From Nocardia alni (GTDB lineage: Bacteria > Actinomycetota > Actinomycetes > Mycobacteriales > Mycobacteriaceae), in NCBI RefSeq assembly GCF_019038435.1, contig NZ_JAGPOX010000037.1, forward strand, positions 1-64,000: a stretch of DNA of 64,000 nt, in the 5' to 3' direction. A program made the translations under genes and the position numbers. Positions 48,321-57,669 of the stretch are shown here, piece after piece. Within the stretch, counting starts at the first letter, position 1. Each line of letters starts with the position of its first letter. The notes under the pieces are model-generated. The model did no database searches, was not told the DNA's origin, and saw only the letters and a list, made by a program, of their open reading frames with translations.

Positions 48321-48697
48321 AGCACCTCGATCGTTGGGATCCAGACCCGATCCGACCCCACCCGTGTCACCTCCACCTGCACACCTCTGCCATTCGAACC
48401 TCACCCGATGCGAGTGAATTCACGATGGCGTACACGGAAATTCGACAAGACCATCGATCGAGCGAATTCTCCGCGAACACTACGGCCGACTGTGCGCACT
48501 CAGTCATCGACAACGCGGCCCATCCGAGGGGACGCTGGGTTCCACTCCGGCCGCACGCTGCATTTTCATGGCCGAAGAGTCTGGTTTCCGATGAATCGGG
48601 CAAGAAAATGCAGCACCAGGCCGGTTCTGTCCAGCCGGACAGCTGCCCGCGCGGGAGACCCGGCTGAGAACACGCTGAGAACGCTCGCGGCCGCGAC
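48321..48697. other. Divergent intergenic region with shared promoter block and long inverted repeat
   Basis: This 377-nt region separates the large repeat-protein gene (minus) from the histidine kinase gene (plus). It holds the copy-2 promoter block (48414-48451) and an 11-bp inverted repeat GCTGCATTTTC...GAAAATGCAGC (48557-48567 with 48604-48614, 36-nt loop). I found no coding frame with family features. The long hairpin could be an operator, an attenuator or a terminator. Confidence 0.5.
48414..48451 (-). promoter_or_regulatory. Promoter-proximal block shared with the YbaB-WXG operon (copy 2)
   Basis: On the minus strand this block reads GTCTTGTCGAATTTCCGTGT near its start and ends GTGAATTCAC, matching copy 1 at 45317-45354 over about 38 bp. 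It lies 94-131 nt upstream of the large gene's start. Confidence 0.5.
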
Positions 48698-50161
48698 ATG
48701 CCGATGGTCGATGATGGGAGGGTGAAACGGTTCCCGGCCTGGTTGCGCCCCTCGCGGTGGGGTGTGCAGATCCGGTCGGCGGTCGTGTCCGCTCTGATCG
48801 TCGGGGTGGTGCTGCTGGCCGCGGCCGGGGCGATGCTGGGCCTGCTGCGCCATTCGCTGCTCCGCGAGTTAGATGTCGCGGCCGACGTCCGCACGGGTCA
48901 GATCGCCGACGAGCTGCGGGCCGACGACGGCGACCATCTGCCCGATGGACTGCTGGCCACCGAACGCGAGGTGGCGGCCGTGCAGGTGCTCGGGCCGGAC
49001 GGCCGAGTGCGATGGTCGTCCGCACCGAACCCGCGGGCAGAGCATCCGGCCGATCCGAAAACGCCGCTCACCGATCCGGCAGCCGTCCCGCCGACCGGAC
49101 ATGTCACCGGACTGCCCGCCGCCGACGGTTACGACGAGGATCTGCGGGTGGCCGCGCGCACCGTGCCGACCCCCTCGGGGACCTACACGATCCTGGCGGC
49201 CGCGAACAGCGAATCGGCCGAACATGCCCTTGCCGAGGTCGCGGGCCTGCTCGCGATCGGCGGGCCGGTGGTCGTGCTGACCGCCGCAGCCGCGACGTAT
49301 CTGCTGGTCGGGCGCTCGCTGCGGTCGGTGGAGGCGATTCGGGCCCGGGTCGACCGGATCGGCGCGACGGCACTGTCCCAGCGGGTGCCCGTACCGCTGG
49401 CGCGCGACGAGATCGCCCGCCTGGCCGAGACGATGAACGAGATGCTGGCTCGGGTCGAGGCGGGTCATCAGGCCCAGCGGCGATTCGTCGGCGACGCCTC
49501 GCACGAACTGCGCAGTCCCCTGGCCACTCTCACCGCGGCGCTGGAACTGGCCCGCGACCGCCCGCAGGTGCTGGACCGCGACCTGATCTCCGGCACCCTG
49601 CTGCCCGAGGCGCAGCGCATGCGGCACCTGGTGGAGGATCTGCTGACCCTCGCGGCCGCCGACGAGGACCGGCTCGAATTGCGCATCGGGGAGGTCGATC
49701 TGGACGATCTGGTCGACGCGGAGGCCGCGGCGCTACGGCTGCGTGGCGACGTCGCGGTGCAGACCTCGATCACCCCGGTGCGGATCATCGGCGACCGGCC
49801 GAAACTGACTCGGACGCTGCGCAATCTGACCGATAACGCCGCCGCGCACACACGCTCGCGGGTCGCGATCGGCATCACCGAATCCGGCGACCGCGCGCGG
49901 CTCGTCGTGGACGACGACGGCCCCGGGATTCCGGCGGCCGACCGGGAGCGGGTATTCGGGCGGTTCGTGCGCCTGGAGGCCGACCGCGCCCGCTCGAGCG
50001 GCGGATCCGGGCTGGGGCTGGCGATCGTCGCGGAAATCGTGGCCGCCCACAACGGTACGGTCACCGTCGGCGAATCACCGTGGGGCGGCGCTCGATTCGT
50101 CGTCGAACTGCCCGTCCTCGGCCCCGTCGGGGTCCAGCAGCCGGTACCCGACCCCGCGTAG
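48698..50161 (+). CDS. Sensor histidine kinase
   Basis: ATG 48698 gives 487 residues; GTG 48722 is an alternative. Two helices (IRSAVVSALIVGVVLLAAAGAML and LLAIGGPVVVLTAAAATYLLVG) enclose a ~115-residue external sensor loop. A HAMP segment leads to the H-box VGDASHELRSPLATL, N-box NLTDNAAAHT, G1 DDDGPGIP and G2 GGSGLGLAIVAEIV. It should phosphorylate the regulator encoded on the opposite strand. The last 87 nt overlap that regulator gene tail-to-tail, an unusual layout for a two-component pair. Confidence 0.9.
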   Translation: MPMVDDGRVKRFPAWLRPSRWGVQIRSAVVSALIVGVVLLAAAGAMLGLLRHSLLRELDVAADVRTGQIADELRADDGDHLPDGLLATEREVAAVQVLGPDGRVRWSSAPNPRAEHPADPKTPLTDPAAVPPTGHVTGLPAADGYDEDLRVAARTVPTPSGTYTILAAANSESAEHALAEVAGLLAIGGPVVVLTAAAATYLLVGRSLRSVEAIRARVDRIGATALSQRVPVPLARDEIARLAETMNEMLARVEAGHQAQRRFVGDASHELRSPLATLTAALELARDRPQVLDRDLISGTLLPEAQRMRHLVEDLLTLAAADEDRLELRIGEVDLDDLVDAEAAALRLRGDVAVQTSITPVRIIGDRPKLTRTLRNLTDNAAAHTRSRVAIGITESGDRARLVVDDDGPGIPAADRERVFGRFVRLEADRARSSGGSGLGLAIVAEIVAAHNGTVTVGESPWGGARFVVELPVLGPVGVQQPVPDPA

Positions 50162-50797
50162 GGTCTCGATGCTGGTGCGGCCGAAGGGCGTATCGATCTT
50201 CTTGCGCAGGTAGCCTACGTAGACCTCGACGACATTCTCCGGGCCGTCGTAGTGCACATCCCAGACATTGCGCAGGATTTCGGCCTTGGTCAGCACATTT
50301 CCCTTGTGTCGCAACAGGAATTCCAGCAGGCCGAATTCACGGGGAGTCAGCGTCACCGCGACGTCACCGCGGTGGACCGAGCGGCGCGCGGGATCGAGCA
50401 CCAGATCTCCCGCCGACAGCCGGGTGGGCTGCTGAGGGGCGCGGCGGCGCAGCAGCGCGCGCAGGCGGGCGATGAGCACCACGAAGGAGAACGGTTTGGT
50501 CAGGTAGTCGTCGGCGCCCATGTCCAGGGCATCGACTTGGTCGTAGTCGCCGTCCTTGGCCGTGAGCATCAGCACCGGGGTCCGCACATCCCGCGTGCGC
50601 AGCCGCCGCAGCACCTCGTAACCGCTCAGACCGGGCAGCATGATGTCCAGCACGATCACATCGAAATCGTGCTCGACCGCCCACCACAGCCCGTCGGTAC
50701 CGGTCTCGGCGATCTGGACGAGGAATCCCTCCAGCTCGAGACCCCGCCGTAGGGTCTGCGCCAGCCGCGGCTCGTCCTCGACTACCAGCACACGCAC
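50075..50797 (-). CDS. OmpR-family response regulator, convergent with its kinase
   Basis: GTG 50797 gives 240 residues starting MRVLVVEDE; GTG 50815 would add six. The receiver has VVEDE, phospho-Asp in VIVLDIMLP, Thr in LMLTAKD and Lys in LTKPFSF. The winged helix reads LTPREFGLLEFLL, ENVVEVYVGYLRKKID and GVGYRLLDPDG. The last ~25 residues are an acidic tail beyond the normal end, encoded antisense to the kinase's final codons. It would regulate envelope or metal-stress genes in typical cases, but targets are unknown here. Confidence 0.9.
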   Translation of the reverse strand: MRVLVVEDEPRLAQTLRRGLELEGFLVQIAETGTDGLWWAVEHDFDVIVLDIMLPGLSGYEVLRRLRTRDVRTPVLMLTAKDGDYDQVDALDMGADDYLTKPFSFVVLIARLRALLRRRAPQQPTRLSAGDLVLDPARRSVHRGDVAVTLTPREFGLLEFLLRHKGNVLTKAEILRNVWDVHYDGPENVVEVYVGYLRKKIDTPFGRTSIETLRGVGYRLLDPDGAEDGQFDDESSAAPR

Positions 50798-50857
50798 CGA
50801 ACCAGCATGCACCACCGCTCCGCCCTGGCCGAGCGCAGCCCGGGAAACAAGGGGCGG

Positions 50858-51049
50858 CTACACGCTGCCGCGCCGCCAAGCCTCGTCGTACCACCGATTC
50901 GGGATCGACCAATCCCAGTCCGGTTCGGGCTGATGCCGGTCACGCATGTACTCGCCGTATGCCTCGGCCGGGCCTACACAGCCGCCCAACGCGATGAGAC
51001 CACACATGATGTGGTGCCACACTTCGGCTTTCGAGATGCGTCGTCGCAT
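50858..51049 (-). CDS. Small hypothetical protein, 63 residues
   Basis: ATG 51049 follows a strong AGGAGGTATCG site, which argues for a real gene. The product is MRRRISKAEVWHHIMCGLIA followed by LGGCVGPAEAYGEYM and an aromatic C terminus WDWSIPNRWYDEAWRRG. A short hydrophobic stretch (about residues 14-25) could touch the membrane. I do not recognise a family. It is divergent from nothing and sits between the regulator and the NLR island. Confidence 0.6.
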   Translation of the reverse strand: MRRRISKAEVWHHIMCGLIALGGCVGPAEAYGEYMRDRHQPEPDWDWSIPNRWYDEAWRRGSV

Positions 51050-51224
51050 CGATACCTCCTGACCGGCCCGGGTCACTGCACTGCGGCGCGCCACCGGGAC
51101 AAGATCAACTCACCCGATCGACGCGCCGTGTCGATCTTGACCCGTGCGCGCGACCCGCGGAGGCGCTTTGGCGGAAATACCCATCCGACCGGGATTCACA
51201 CCTTCCCGATGACTTACCGGGGCA

Positions 51225-54200
51225 TCATCGCCGACGTGGCGTCGGCCGGCTCTTGACGACGTTCTCCAGACTCCCTCTGGTCGAGACCGTATCGGCGTGG
51301 CCCGGGCCCAGTACCCGTTCGCGCGCGACGAGGGTCTGCTCGAGAATCGCCATGGCCGTCTGGCGGTGGCCCAGATAATGGTGGACGACGCCCAGGTTAT
51401 TGGCCGTGACCAGGGTTTCGTGATGCTCCGGCCCCAGCGTGCGTTGACGATCGTCCAGGGTGGGCTCGATGACGGCGAGAGCCTCGGCGTAGCGGCCCAT
51501 CCGGATGTAGACCAGACCGAGATGGTGCCGGCTGCACAGGGTGTCGTGATGGTCGGAGCCGAGGGTGCGCGTGCGGATATCGACGTTGCGGATCTCGAGC
51601 GCGACGGCCTCGTCATAACGCTCGACATTGGTATGGGCGTAGGCGACGGCGAGTTCGGCGCGTGTGGTCACGGTCGCCGCGTCCTCGGGACCGAGCACCC
51701 GCTCCCGGGCGGCGAGGGTCTGTTCGAACAGCATGACCGCCAATTCGCTGCGGCCCGTCTTCCGGTAGGCGAGGGCGAGATCGTGACGGGAGATGAGGGT
51801 ATCGGGGTGATCGGGCCCGAGCGCGCGCTCCTGCGCCGCGAGATTCTTCTCGTCCATCGCCGCGGCCTTCTCCGCCTGTCCGGACCGTCGGTACGCCCCG
51901 GCGAGTTGGCGGCGGGCGGTGAGAGTGTCGGCATGCTCCAACCCCAGCGTTCTCTCCCGGTGGGCGAGCACCCGCTCGTGCAGTTCCGCGGCGTCACCGT
52001 GCCGTCCGACCTCGGAATAGGCCAGGGCGAGCGAGTGCCGCACCAGAACGGTGTCCTTGTGCTGGAGGCCGCGTTGTTGTTCGCGGACCGACAGCAGCCG
52101 CTGGAGCAGCGGGATCGCGTCCTTGTGACGACGCAGCCTGGTGTAACTGAACGCCAGGACCAAACGGGCCATATCGACCCCGTCGTGATCCGAACCGAGC
52201 CGGCCCTCCCGCTCGGGGAGTACGACGGTCAGCAGCGGGATGACATCGGCGTCGCGGCGGACGAGCCCGTAGGTCAGGCCGAGGTGGAAACGCGCGTCGG
52301 ACGCCTCGACGCCGGCGGGGCCCTGCACCCGGACAGCGACATCCAGTGCCTGTTCCAGCAGCGGTATCTGTTCCTCCCAGCGTTTGGGCTTGCTGTACGC
52401 GTTGATGAGGCGGCGGCGCGCGACGACGGTCTGGGGATGGTCCGGGCCGTCGTGCTCTTCGTGGTCGGCCAGAACGCGGCGCAGCAGGACGATGGTGTCC
52501 TCCACCCGATCGTCGAGGGTGGAATACGCCTCGGCCATGCGCGCGCGAGCCAGCCGGGTCTGTTCGTCGTCGGCGCCCCGGACGCGCTCGTTCACCGACA
52601 GTGCGTGCTCGAACAGCGGCAACGCCTCCGCCGACCGTCCGGTCCGGTGCAGGGAGACGGCGAGATTGAGGCGGATATCCGCGGTATTCGGATCCTCCGC
52701 GCCGCAGTGCAGTTCGAAGCCGCGCAGGGTGTGTTCGAGTATCGGTATCGAGTCCTCGAACCGGTCCATCCACTGATAGCAGGACCCGAGATCCGAGCGC
52801 GCCCAGTCCAGATCCTCGTGCTCGCTGCCGAGCAGCCGCTCCAGATCGGTGATCAGGCTTTCGAACAGGGGTGCGGCCTCGTCGCGCCGTGCGGCGCTGA
52901 AGTACTGCATCGCCTGGTACCGGCGCGCGGCCAGGGTTGTCGGGTGATCGGCGCCCAACCTGTGCCACTGGTCGGCGACGCATCTGCCGAACAGGGCTAC
53001 CGACTGCCCGTATCGGTCGGACTGCGCATAGACGGCGCACAGATGTTCCCGCGCGGCCAGGAAGTCGGGATCGTCGGAGCCCAGGAGGCGCTCGCTGTCG
53101 GCGACCGTCCGCTCCAACGTCGCGACCGCCTCGTCGAACCGCTTACCGGATCGCAGCGTGCGAGCCAGATCGCCACGGGCGATGATGGTCCGCCGATCGC
53201 CGGGGCCCAGCTCGCGTTCGGCCTCCTCGAGCGCGGTCTCGTAGAGACGGATCGCGGAATCATGGTGTCCGGCAATGTGGTAGGCGACCGCGAGGTTGTT
53301 CCGTGCCTGCGCCGCCTCGGGGTGCAGCGCGCCCAGCATGCTCACCCGGTCGGCGAAGACGCGCAGCAGATCGGCGATCTCCGTCGCGTCCGGGAGCGTG
53401 GCGGACTGCTCGGACACCGACCTCGCCCGGGCCGATTCGATCGCGGAATCCAATGTCGCGGTGGCGCCGAGCCTTTCGCGGATCACCCGCGCCAGTCGCG
53501 GGTGCATCAGCACGGTCCGCCTGTCCACCGAGTACAGCAGCAGGGCGCCGCGCAGGCAGTCGTCTATCGCCCTTTCGACCTCCTCCTGATGCACGGCGCC
53601 GCGATCGTCGGCGAACGCGGGCTCGACCGGGGTATGGTCCGGAGCGCCCTGATCACCTACCAGCTCGTACAGCACGGTCCGTGCGACGGCGTGTGCGGGT
53701 TGCACCGCCACCGTCGCCAGTACCCTTGCGATCAGGCCGCTCTCGTCCTCGAACGAGATCGTCTCGAACGCCAGCGCGAGGGCCGCGTCGACACCGCCGG
53801 AGTCGAGGAGTTCGAGGTATCCGGCATAGTCCACCCGCCGCGCCTGCTGAAATCGGCGCAGCCGAATCGTCGCCGCCGCCACCGCAAGCCCCAGCGGCAG
53901 ATCACCCAGCGCCTGGGCCACCGTCTCCGCGCCCGCGGCGTCGTTCAGCTGCGCCCGCCTGCCCAGAAAGGCCACCGATTCCGGCCGGGCGAACGGCTCG
54001 ACCGGCACCGCCTCCCCGACCGGCGCTGCGGCGCCGCCGTTTTCGATGACGATGACCTGGGCCGCCCCCGGCGGGGGCAGATAGCGTGCCACCAGACCGG
54101 GATCGGCGGAGTGGTCGAATACGACCAGATTCGGGCCTTGGCGCGCGGCCAGTTCGGCGTACAGTTCGCGCACCGAGCCCTCGGCATCGGCATCGGCGAG

Positions 54201-54497
54201 ATCGGTCAGCTCGAGCTGCCGGGCGATCCCCAGCAGCCCGGTGAGCAATTCCGCCTCCGTGCGTGCACTCACCCAGCCGACCACGCCACGATCGCCCGCG
54301 ATCACCTTCCGGGCACAAGCGGCCGCGATCTGCGTACGCCCCACTCCCCCGGTACCTTCCGGTGCTGTCAGCACCACCACGGACCGCTCCAGCATGCCGC
54401 GCACCCGCGTGACGATCTCCCGATCGACGAAACCGATCGGCTCGTCCGGTATGTCACCGATCACCAACGCGCGCGAATCCGCCTCCGCCATGGTCAT
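51225..54497 (-). CDS. STAND NTPase (NB-ARC-like) with degenerate P-loop and kinesin-light-chain-type TPR array
   Basis: The product has 1090 residues from ATG 54497 (ATG 54491 is near). Residues ~20-60 carry FVDREIVTRV and the P-loop TAPEGTGGVGRTQIA, where Arg54 replaces the invariant Lys. Walker B is weak (NLVVFDHSAD instead of LVVLDNA). The NTPase and winged-helix part ends near residue 350. The C-terminal ~720 residues are about 16 TPR units of the TPR_10/12 type, with recurring RERVLGPxHxDTLxxR. The lost Lys suggests weak or no nucleotide hydrolysis. The gene lies 89 nt downstream of the other NLR gene on the same strand. Confidence 0.82.
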   Translation of the reverse strand: MTMAEADSRALVIGDIPDEPIGFVDREIVTRVRGMLERSVVVLTAPEGTGGVGRTQIAAACARKVIAGDRGVVGWVSARTEAELLTGLLGIARQLELTDLADADAEGSVRELYAELAARQGPNLVVFDHSADPGLVARYLPPPGAAQVIVIENGGAAAPVGEAVPVEPFARPESVAFLGRRAQLNDAAGAETVAQALGDLPLGLAVAAATIRLRRFQQARRVDYAGYLELLDSGGVDAALALAFETISFEDESGLIARVLATVAVQPAHAVARTVLYELVGDQGAPDHTPVEPAFADDRGAVHQEEVERAIDDCLRGALLLYSVDRRTVLMHPRLARVIRERLGATATLDSAIESARARSVSEQSATLPDATEIADLLRVFADRVSMLGALHPEAAQARNNLAVAYHIAGHHDSAIRLYETALEEAERELGPGDRRTIIARGDLARTLRSGKRFDEAVATLERTVADSERLLGSDDPDFLAAREHLCAVYAQSDRYGQSVALFGRCVADQWHRLGADHPTTLAARRYQAMQYFSAARRDEAAPLFESLITDLERLLGSEHEDLDWARSDLGSCYQWMDRFEDSIPILEHTLRGFELHCGAEDPNTADIRLNLAVSLHRTGRSAEALPLFEHALSVNERVRGADDEQTRLARARMAEAYSTLDDRVEDTIVLLRRVLADHEEHDGPDHPQTVVARRRLINAYSKPKRWEEQIPLLEQALDVAVRVQGPAGVEASDARFHLGLTYGLVRRDADVIPLLTVVLPEREGRLGSDHDGVDMARLVLAFSYTRLRRHKDAIPLLQRLLSVREQQRGLQHKDTVLVRHSLALAYSEVGRHGDAAELHERVLAHRERTLGLEHADTLTARRQLAGAYRRSGQAEKAAAMDEKNLAAQERALGPDHPDTLISRHDLALAYRKTGRSELAVMLFEQTLAARERVLGPEDAATVTTRAELAVAYAHTNVERYDEAVALEIRNVDIRTRTLGSDHHDTLCSRHHLGLVYIRMGRYAEALAVIEPTLDDRQRTLGPEHHETLVTANNLGVVHHYLGHRQTAMAILEQTLVARERVLGPGHADTVSTRGSLENVVKSRPTPRRR

Positions 54498-54586
54498 GGA
54501 CCGCCCCGTTTATGTTGCTCTCGCCGAATACGTGCCTCACGTTATACCGCGCACCACCGACAGCCCCCAGGCATGAAGCCACGGCA

Positions 54587-57022
54587 TTACCTGTTCGGCC
54601 CAAGGCTCGCGGAGACACGCTGGCGCAGGCGATTCGCCTTGGGGTCGTCGAACTCCGCAAGGAGGGAGCGAGCCTGGATCCAGCACGGCCGGGCTCCGTC
54701 GGCGTCATCCGAACGGTGGAGATCATCGCCCAGATGCGCCAAGGCGCAAGCCCATAGCCACCGGTCGCCGAGTTCACGCTGAGCGGCGACCGCCGCGCGA
54801 TGGAAGGCCGCCGCTTCGCCGGGTCTGCCCAAATCCCGGTACACCTCGCCGGTGCCGTCCCACGCCTGCGCCTCGCGGCCGCGATCCCCGATCTCGCGGT
54901 GCAGCACGACCGCTCGCTGATACGACGTCAGGGCATCGCCCTGCTGCCCCAGCGCTCGCTGTACCGCCCCGAGCTCCAATGTCCAGCACCCCTCCCACAT
55001 GTGGTTACCGTGGTTTCGGGCGATCTCGACGGCCTCCCGCGCGGCCCGCACCGCCTCGTCCAGGTCGCCGAGTTCCCGCGATGTCATGCTCAGCAGCCAC
55101 AGCGCATTTCCGATCCCGGATTGCTCCCCGCGCCGCCGGTATGTCACCAACGCGGAGCGGATCAATGCCTGCGCCTCACCCAGCCGATCGAGGCGGAAAT
55201 ACGCCTCGGCGATATTGACGGTGACCACCGTCTCCCACATCGAATCGCCGAGCCCGTGCAGCAGATCACGGCACTGCTCCAGGAGACTCAGCGCCGTGGC
55301 GAGATCATGCTGCCGAAAAGCCAGGAGCCCCAAGCCGTTCAGCGACATGGCCTCGCCGAACCGGTCGCCGATCGCGCGCCGGATCGACAGGGCCGCGCGA
55401 TGATGTGCCGCGCCCTCGTCCAGCCGGCCGGACTGGGTGTAGGCCATCCCCAGGCTTTCCAGAACCTCGGCCTCCCCGGCACGGTCCGGCACACGCCGGG
55501 CGGCAGCGAGCGCCGCATGCCCGGTGATCAGCCAATCGTCGAATGGGTTCTCTCCCATATAGATACTGCGCAGGGTGATATGGAGCCGCCACGCCAGGCT
55601 GTCCAGCCCGGCGGTCGCCGCCGCCCGAACGGCGGTGACCACGTTGACGCGCTCGAGGGCGTACCAACGGGTCGCCTGTTCGGCCGTCGCGAACGCGGCG
55701 GGTGCGGCGGCGGTCCAGATCCGTTCGGGCGACTCGTCCGGCTGAAGGGGCACATGCGATTCCATCGGGCGCACGACCGCCTGCATCGCGTCCATGCTGA
55801 GCAGGTACCAGAGCAGGACGCGCCGCCGAGCCGCCGCCCGGGCCTCCGGCGTCTCCGCCGCGGCGGATTGGTCCAGCGCGTAAGCGCGCAGCAGATCATG
55901 GAACCGATACCGGTCCGGGGCATGCTGTTCGATCAGGTGCGCACCGGCCAGGACGTCCAGTAGGTGGCGAGCCCGGCGAACGGGTAGATCGGCCAGGGCC
56001 GCGGTCGCGGCGGTACCGAATTCGGGCCCGGGGTGCAGGCTCAGCACACGAAAGAGATTCGCGGCCTCGACCGGAAGCGCCCGATAGGACCAGGCGAACA
56101 CCGTGCGCACATCCGTTTCCGACTCGGGCCCCGAACCCAGCGCGTCCCAGAGTCCGGATTCGTCGCGCAGATCGGCGATCAGGTCGGCCAGCGGCACGTG
56201 CGGCCGGGCGACGGCACGGTCGGCGGCGATCCGCAACGCCAGGGGCAGCCGCCCGCACAGGCGAGCCAGTTCCGCCAGCTCCTGGGCGTCGTCGGCGACC
56301 CGATCGTCCGAGGTGACGGTTCGCAGCAGGGTCACCGATTCGTTCTCGCTCAGCACGTTCAGCGTCAGCCGTTTCGCACCCGCCCGCACCGCCAAGCCGG
56401 GGAGATCGCTGCGGCTGGTCACGACGACCAGGCACCCCGCCGTACCGGGCAGCAGGGGCAGTACCTGGGCGGTCGTCGCCGCATTGTCGAGGACGACCAG
56501 CATCCGGCGCTCGGCGAGCAACGACCGGAACAGGGCGGCTTTGTCGGCGTGTTCCGCCGGAATCCGGGCAGGCACGGTGCCCAGCGCCCGTAGAAAGCCG
56601 TCGAGCGCCTGGCCGGGGCCGACCGGATCTCCCGGATCGTAGCCCCGAAGGTCGATATACAGCTGACCGTCGGGAAATCTGTCGCGTACCCGGTGCGCCC
56701 AATGCAAGGCCAGGGAGGTCTTGCCGACACCTGCCGTTCCGGTGATCACCGATATACCGCAGACGAGCGGCTCCTCGGGATTACCGGCCAGCAATTTGTC
56801 GAGCCGGGCGAGTTCGGCGAGCCGGTTGACGAAACCGCGGACATCGGACGGTAATTGCCGTGGCGTGGGATCATTCGGTTCTCGTGATCCATGAAAATGC
56901 ACGTCGCCGTGGACATCGCGGGCCTGCACGATATCGCCGCCCGAACCCGAGAGTTCGGAATGCGTGGAGCCGCCCGCGGAATTCCCGTGCTCGTCATCCG
57001 ATCCGGTCATATCGCACCGCAT
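54587..57022 (-). CDS. NB-ARC-TPR NLR-like protein with N-terminal RHIM/BASS-like amyloid motif
   Basis: ATG 57022 gives 811 residues; ATG 57010 is also possible. A disordered N terminus holds GDIVQARDVHGDVHFHG (residues 29-45), resembling the bacterial amyloid signalling sequences (BASS3/RHIM-like, hxQxG/R pattern) that link NLRs to effectors. The NB-ARC domain has GTAGVGKTSLALHWAHRV (P-loop 95-102), RRMLVVLDNA (Walker B), VVTSRSDLPGL, GRLPLALRIAAD and the MHD-like FHDLLRAYA. From ~480 to the end are TPRs of the SARP-associated type. No effector domain is fused, so signalling to a separate protein is expected. Confidence 0.85.
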   Translation of the reverse strand: MRCDMTGSDDEHGNSAGGSTHSELSGSGGDIVQARDVHGDVHFHGSREPNDPTPRQLPSDVRGFVNRLAELARLDKLLAGNPEEPLVCGISVITGTAGVGKTSLALHWAHRVRDRFPDGQLYIDLRGYDPGDPVGPGQALDGFLRALGTVPARIPAEHADKAALFRSLLAERRMLVVLDNAATTAQVLPLLPGTAGCLVVVTSRSDLPGLAVRAGAKRLTLNVLSENESVTLLRTVTSDDRVADDAQELAELARLCGRLPLALRIAADRAVARPHVPLADLIADLRDESGLWDALGSGPESETDVRTVFAWSYRALPVEAANLFRVLSLHPGPEFGTAATAALADLPVRRARHLLDVLAGAHLIEQHAPDRYRFHDLLRAYALDQSAAAETPEARAAARRRVLLWYLLSMDAMQAVVRPMESHVPLQPDESPERIWTAAAPAAFATAEQATRWYALERVNVVTAVRAAATAGLDSLAWRLHITLRSIYMGENPFDDWLITGHAALAAARRVPDRAGEAEVLESLGMAYTQSGRLDEGAAHHRAALSIRRAIGDRFGEAMSLNGLGLLAFRQHDLATALSLLEQCRDLLHGLGDSMWETVVTVNIAEAYFRLDRLGEAQALIRSALVTYRRRGEQSGIGNALWLLSMTSRELGDLDEAVRAAREAVEIARNHGNHMWEGCWTLELGAVQRALGQQGDALTSYQRAVVLHREIGDRGREAQAWDGTGEVYRDLGRPGEAAAFHRAAVAAQRELGDRWLWACALAHLGDDLHRSDDADGARPCWIQARSLLAEFDDPKANRLRQRVSASLGPNR

Positions 57023-57057
57023 CGCGAACCGCCACCCCGAACCTCGTACACCATAAT

Positions 57058-57669
57058 TCAGGCAGCCCCAGGTGGTGCAAGGCCGACAACTCGCCGCTGA
57101 AAGAAAGCGCGAACATCCTCCCCCTCGGCGTACAGACTCCGCATGAATTCCATACATCGATCGTAGATTTCGGTATCGATATATCTGTTGGCGCCTATGA
57201 GCGTGCCGGTTTCATCATATCGGAATTCATAGACAGTGTCCGTGCCGACGGTCAACAGTTCGGGCACGATCTCGGCCGACTCGAATGGCGCGACAATCTC
57301 CGGGCCGATCACCCGGATCCTCTCGCCGTATTGCGCTCGCAAGGCCAGCAAATGAAGTTCCCATTGCACATACGGAGCAATCGGCTCGGCGACGACGCGT
57401 ACCCGATAGAGGTCGACACCCATAGCGACTGCCTCGCCCTGCTGTTCGGCCAGACTCGCGCGCTCATCCTCGAGCAGGCGCAGCGACCGCCCCCACTCAC
57501 CCCGATCGAAGGCCTCCCAGCTGACGAACTGCGGATCGCGGAAATGCTGTAGACGTTCGAGCTTCCACGAATCTCGTCCACCGGGCGCGGTAAAGCGCTT
57601 GTTGTAGTCCACATGCATGTCGTCCGCTGCCAGGAATTCGCTCGGCCGACCGGCCAGGAGATCATGCAT
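57058..57669 (-). CDS. DUF6879 family protein
   Basis: The product has 203 residues from ATG 57669; this start lies inside the end of the preceding small gene (8-bp overlap), so the two are coupled. Family features are HDLLAGRPSEFL-type N terminus, EAFDRGEWGRSLRLL and VYEFRYDETGTLIGANRY. DUF6879 proteins are common in actinomycetes beside a small partner, often near XRE/DUF397 or NLR genes; their role is unknown. It ends 36 nt before the NLR start at 57022, so it may be transcribed with it. Confidence 0.8.
   Translation of the reverse strand: MHDLLAGRPSEFLAADDMHVDYNKRFTAPGGRDSWKLERLQHFRDPQFVSWEAFDRGEWGRSLRLLEDERASLAEQQGEAVAMGVDLYRVRVVAEPIAPYVQWELHLLALRAQYGERIRVIGPEIVAPFESAEIVPELLTVGTDTVYEFRYDETGTLIGANRYIDTEIYDRCMEFMRSLYAEGEDVRAFFQRRVVGLAPPGAA

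Noticed and set aside
46302..48725. An 807-residue open frame opposite the repeat-rich protein
   Set aside because: Its product is Arg/Pro/His-rich with no family features, and the minus frame has a ribosome-binding site and a WXG100-like domain.
51297..54782. A 1161-residue open frame on the plus strand opposite the TPR NLR gene
   Set aside because: It has no domain or start signal and mirrors the antisense of a gene with clear TPR repeats; such long frames are expected in high-GC coding DNA.
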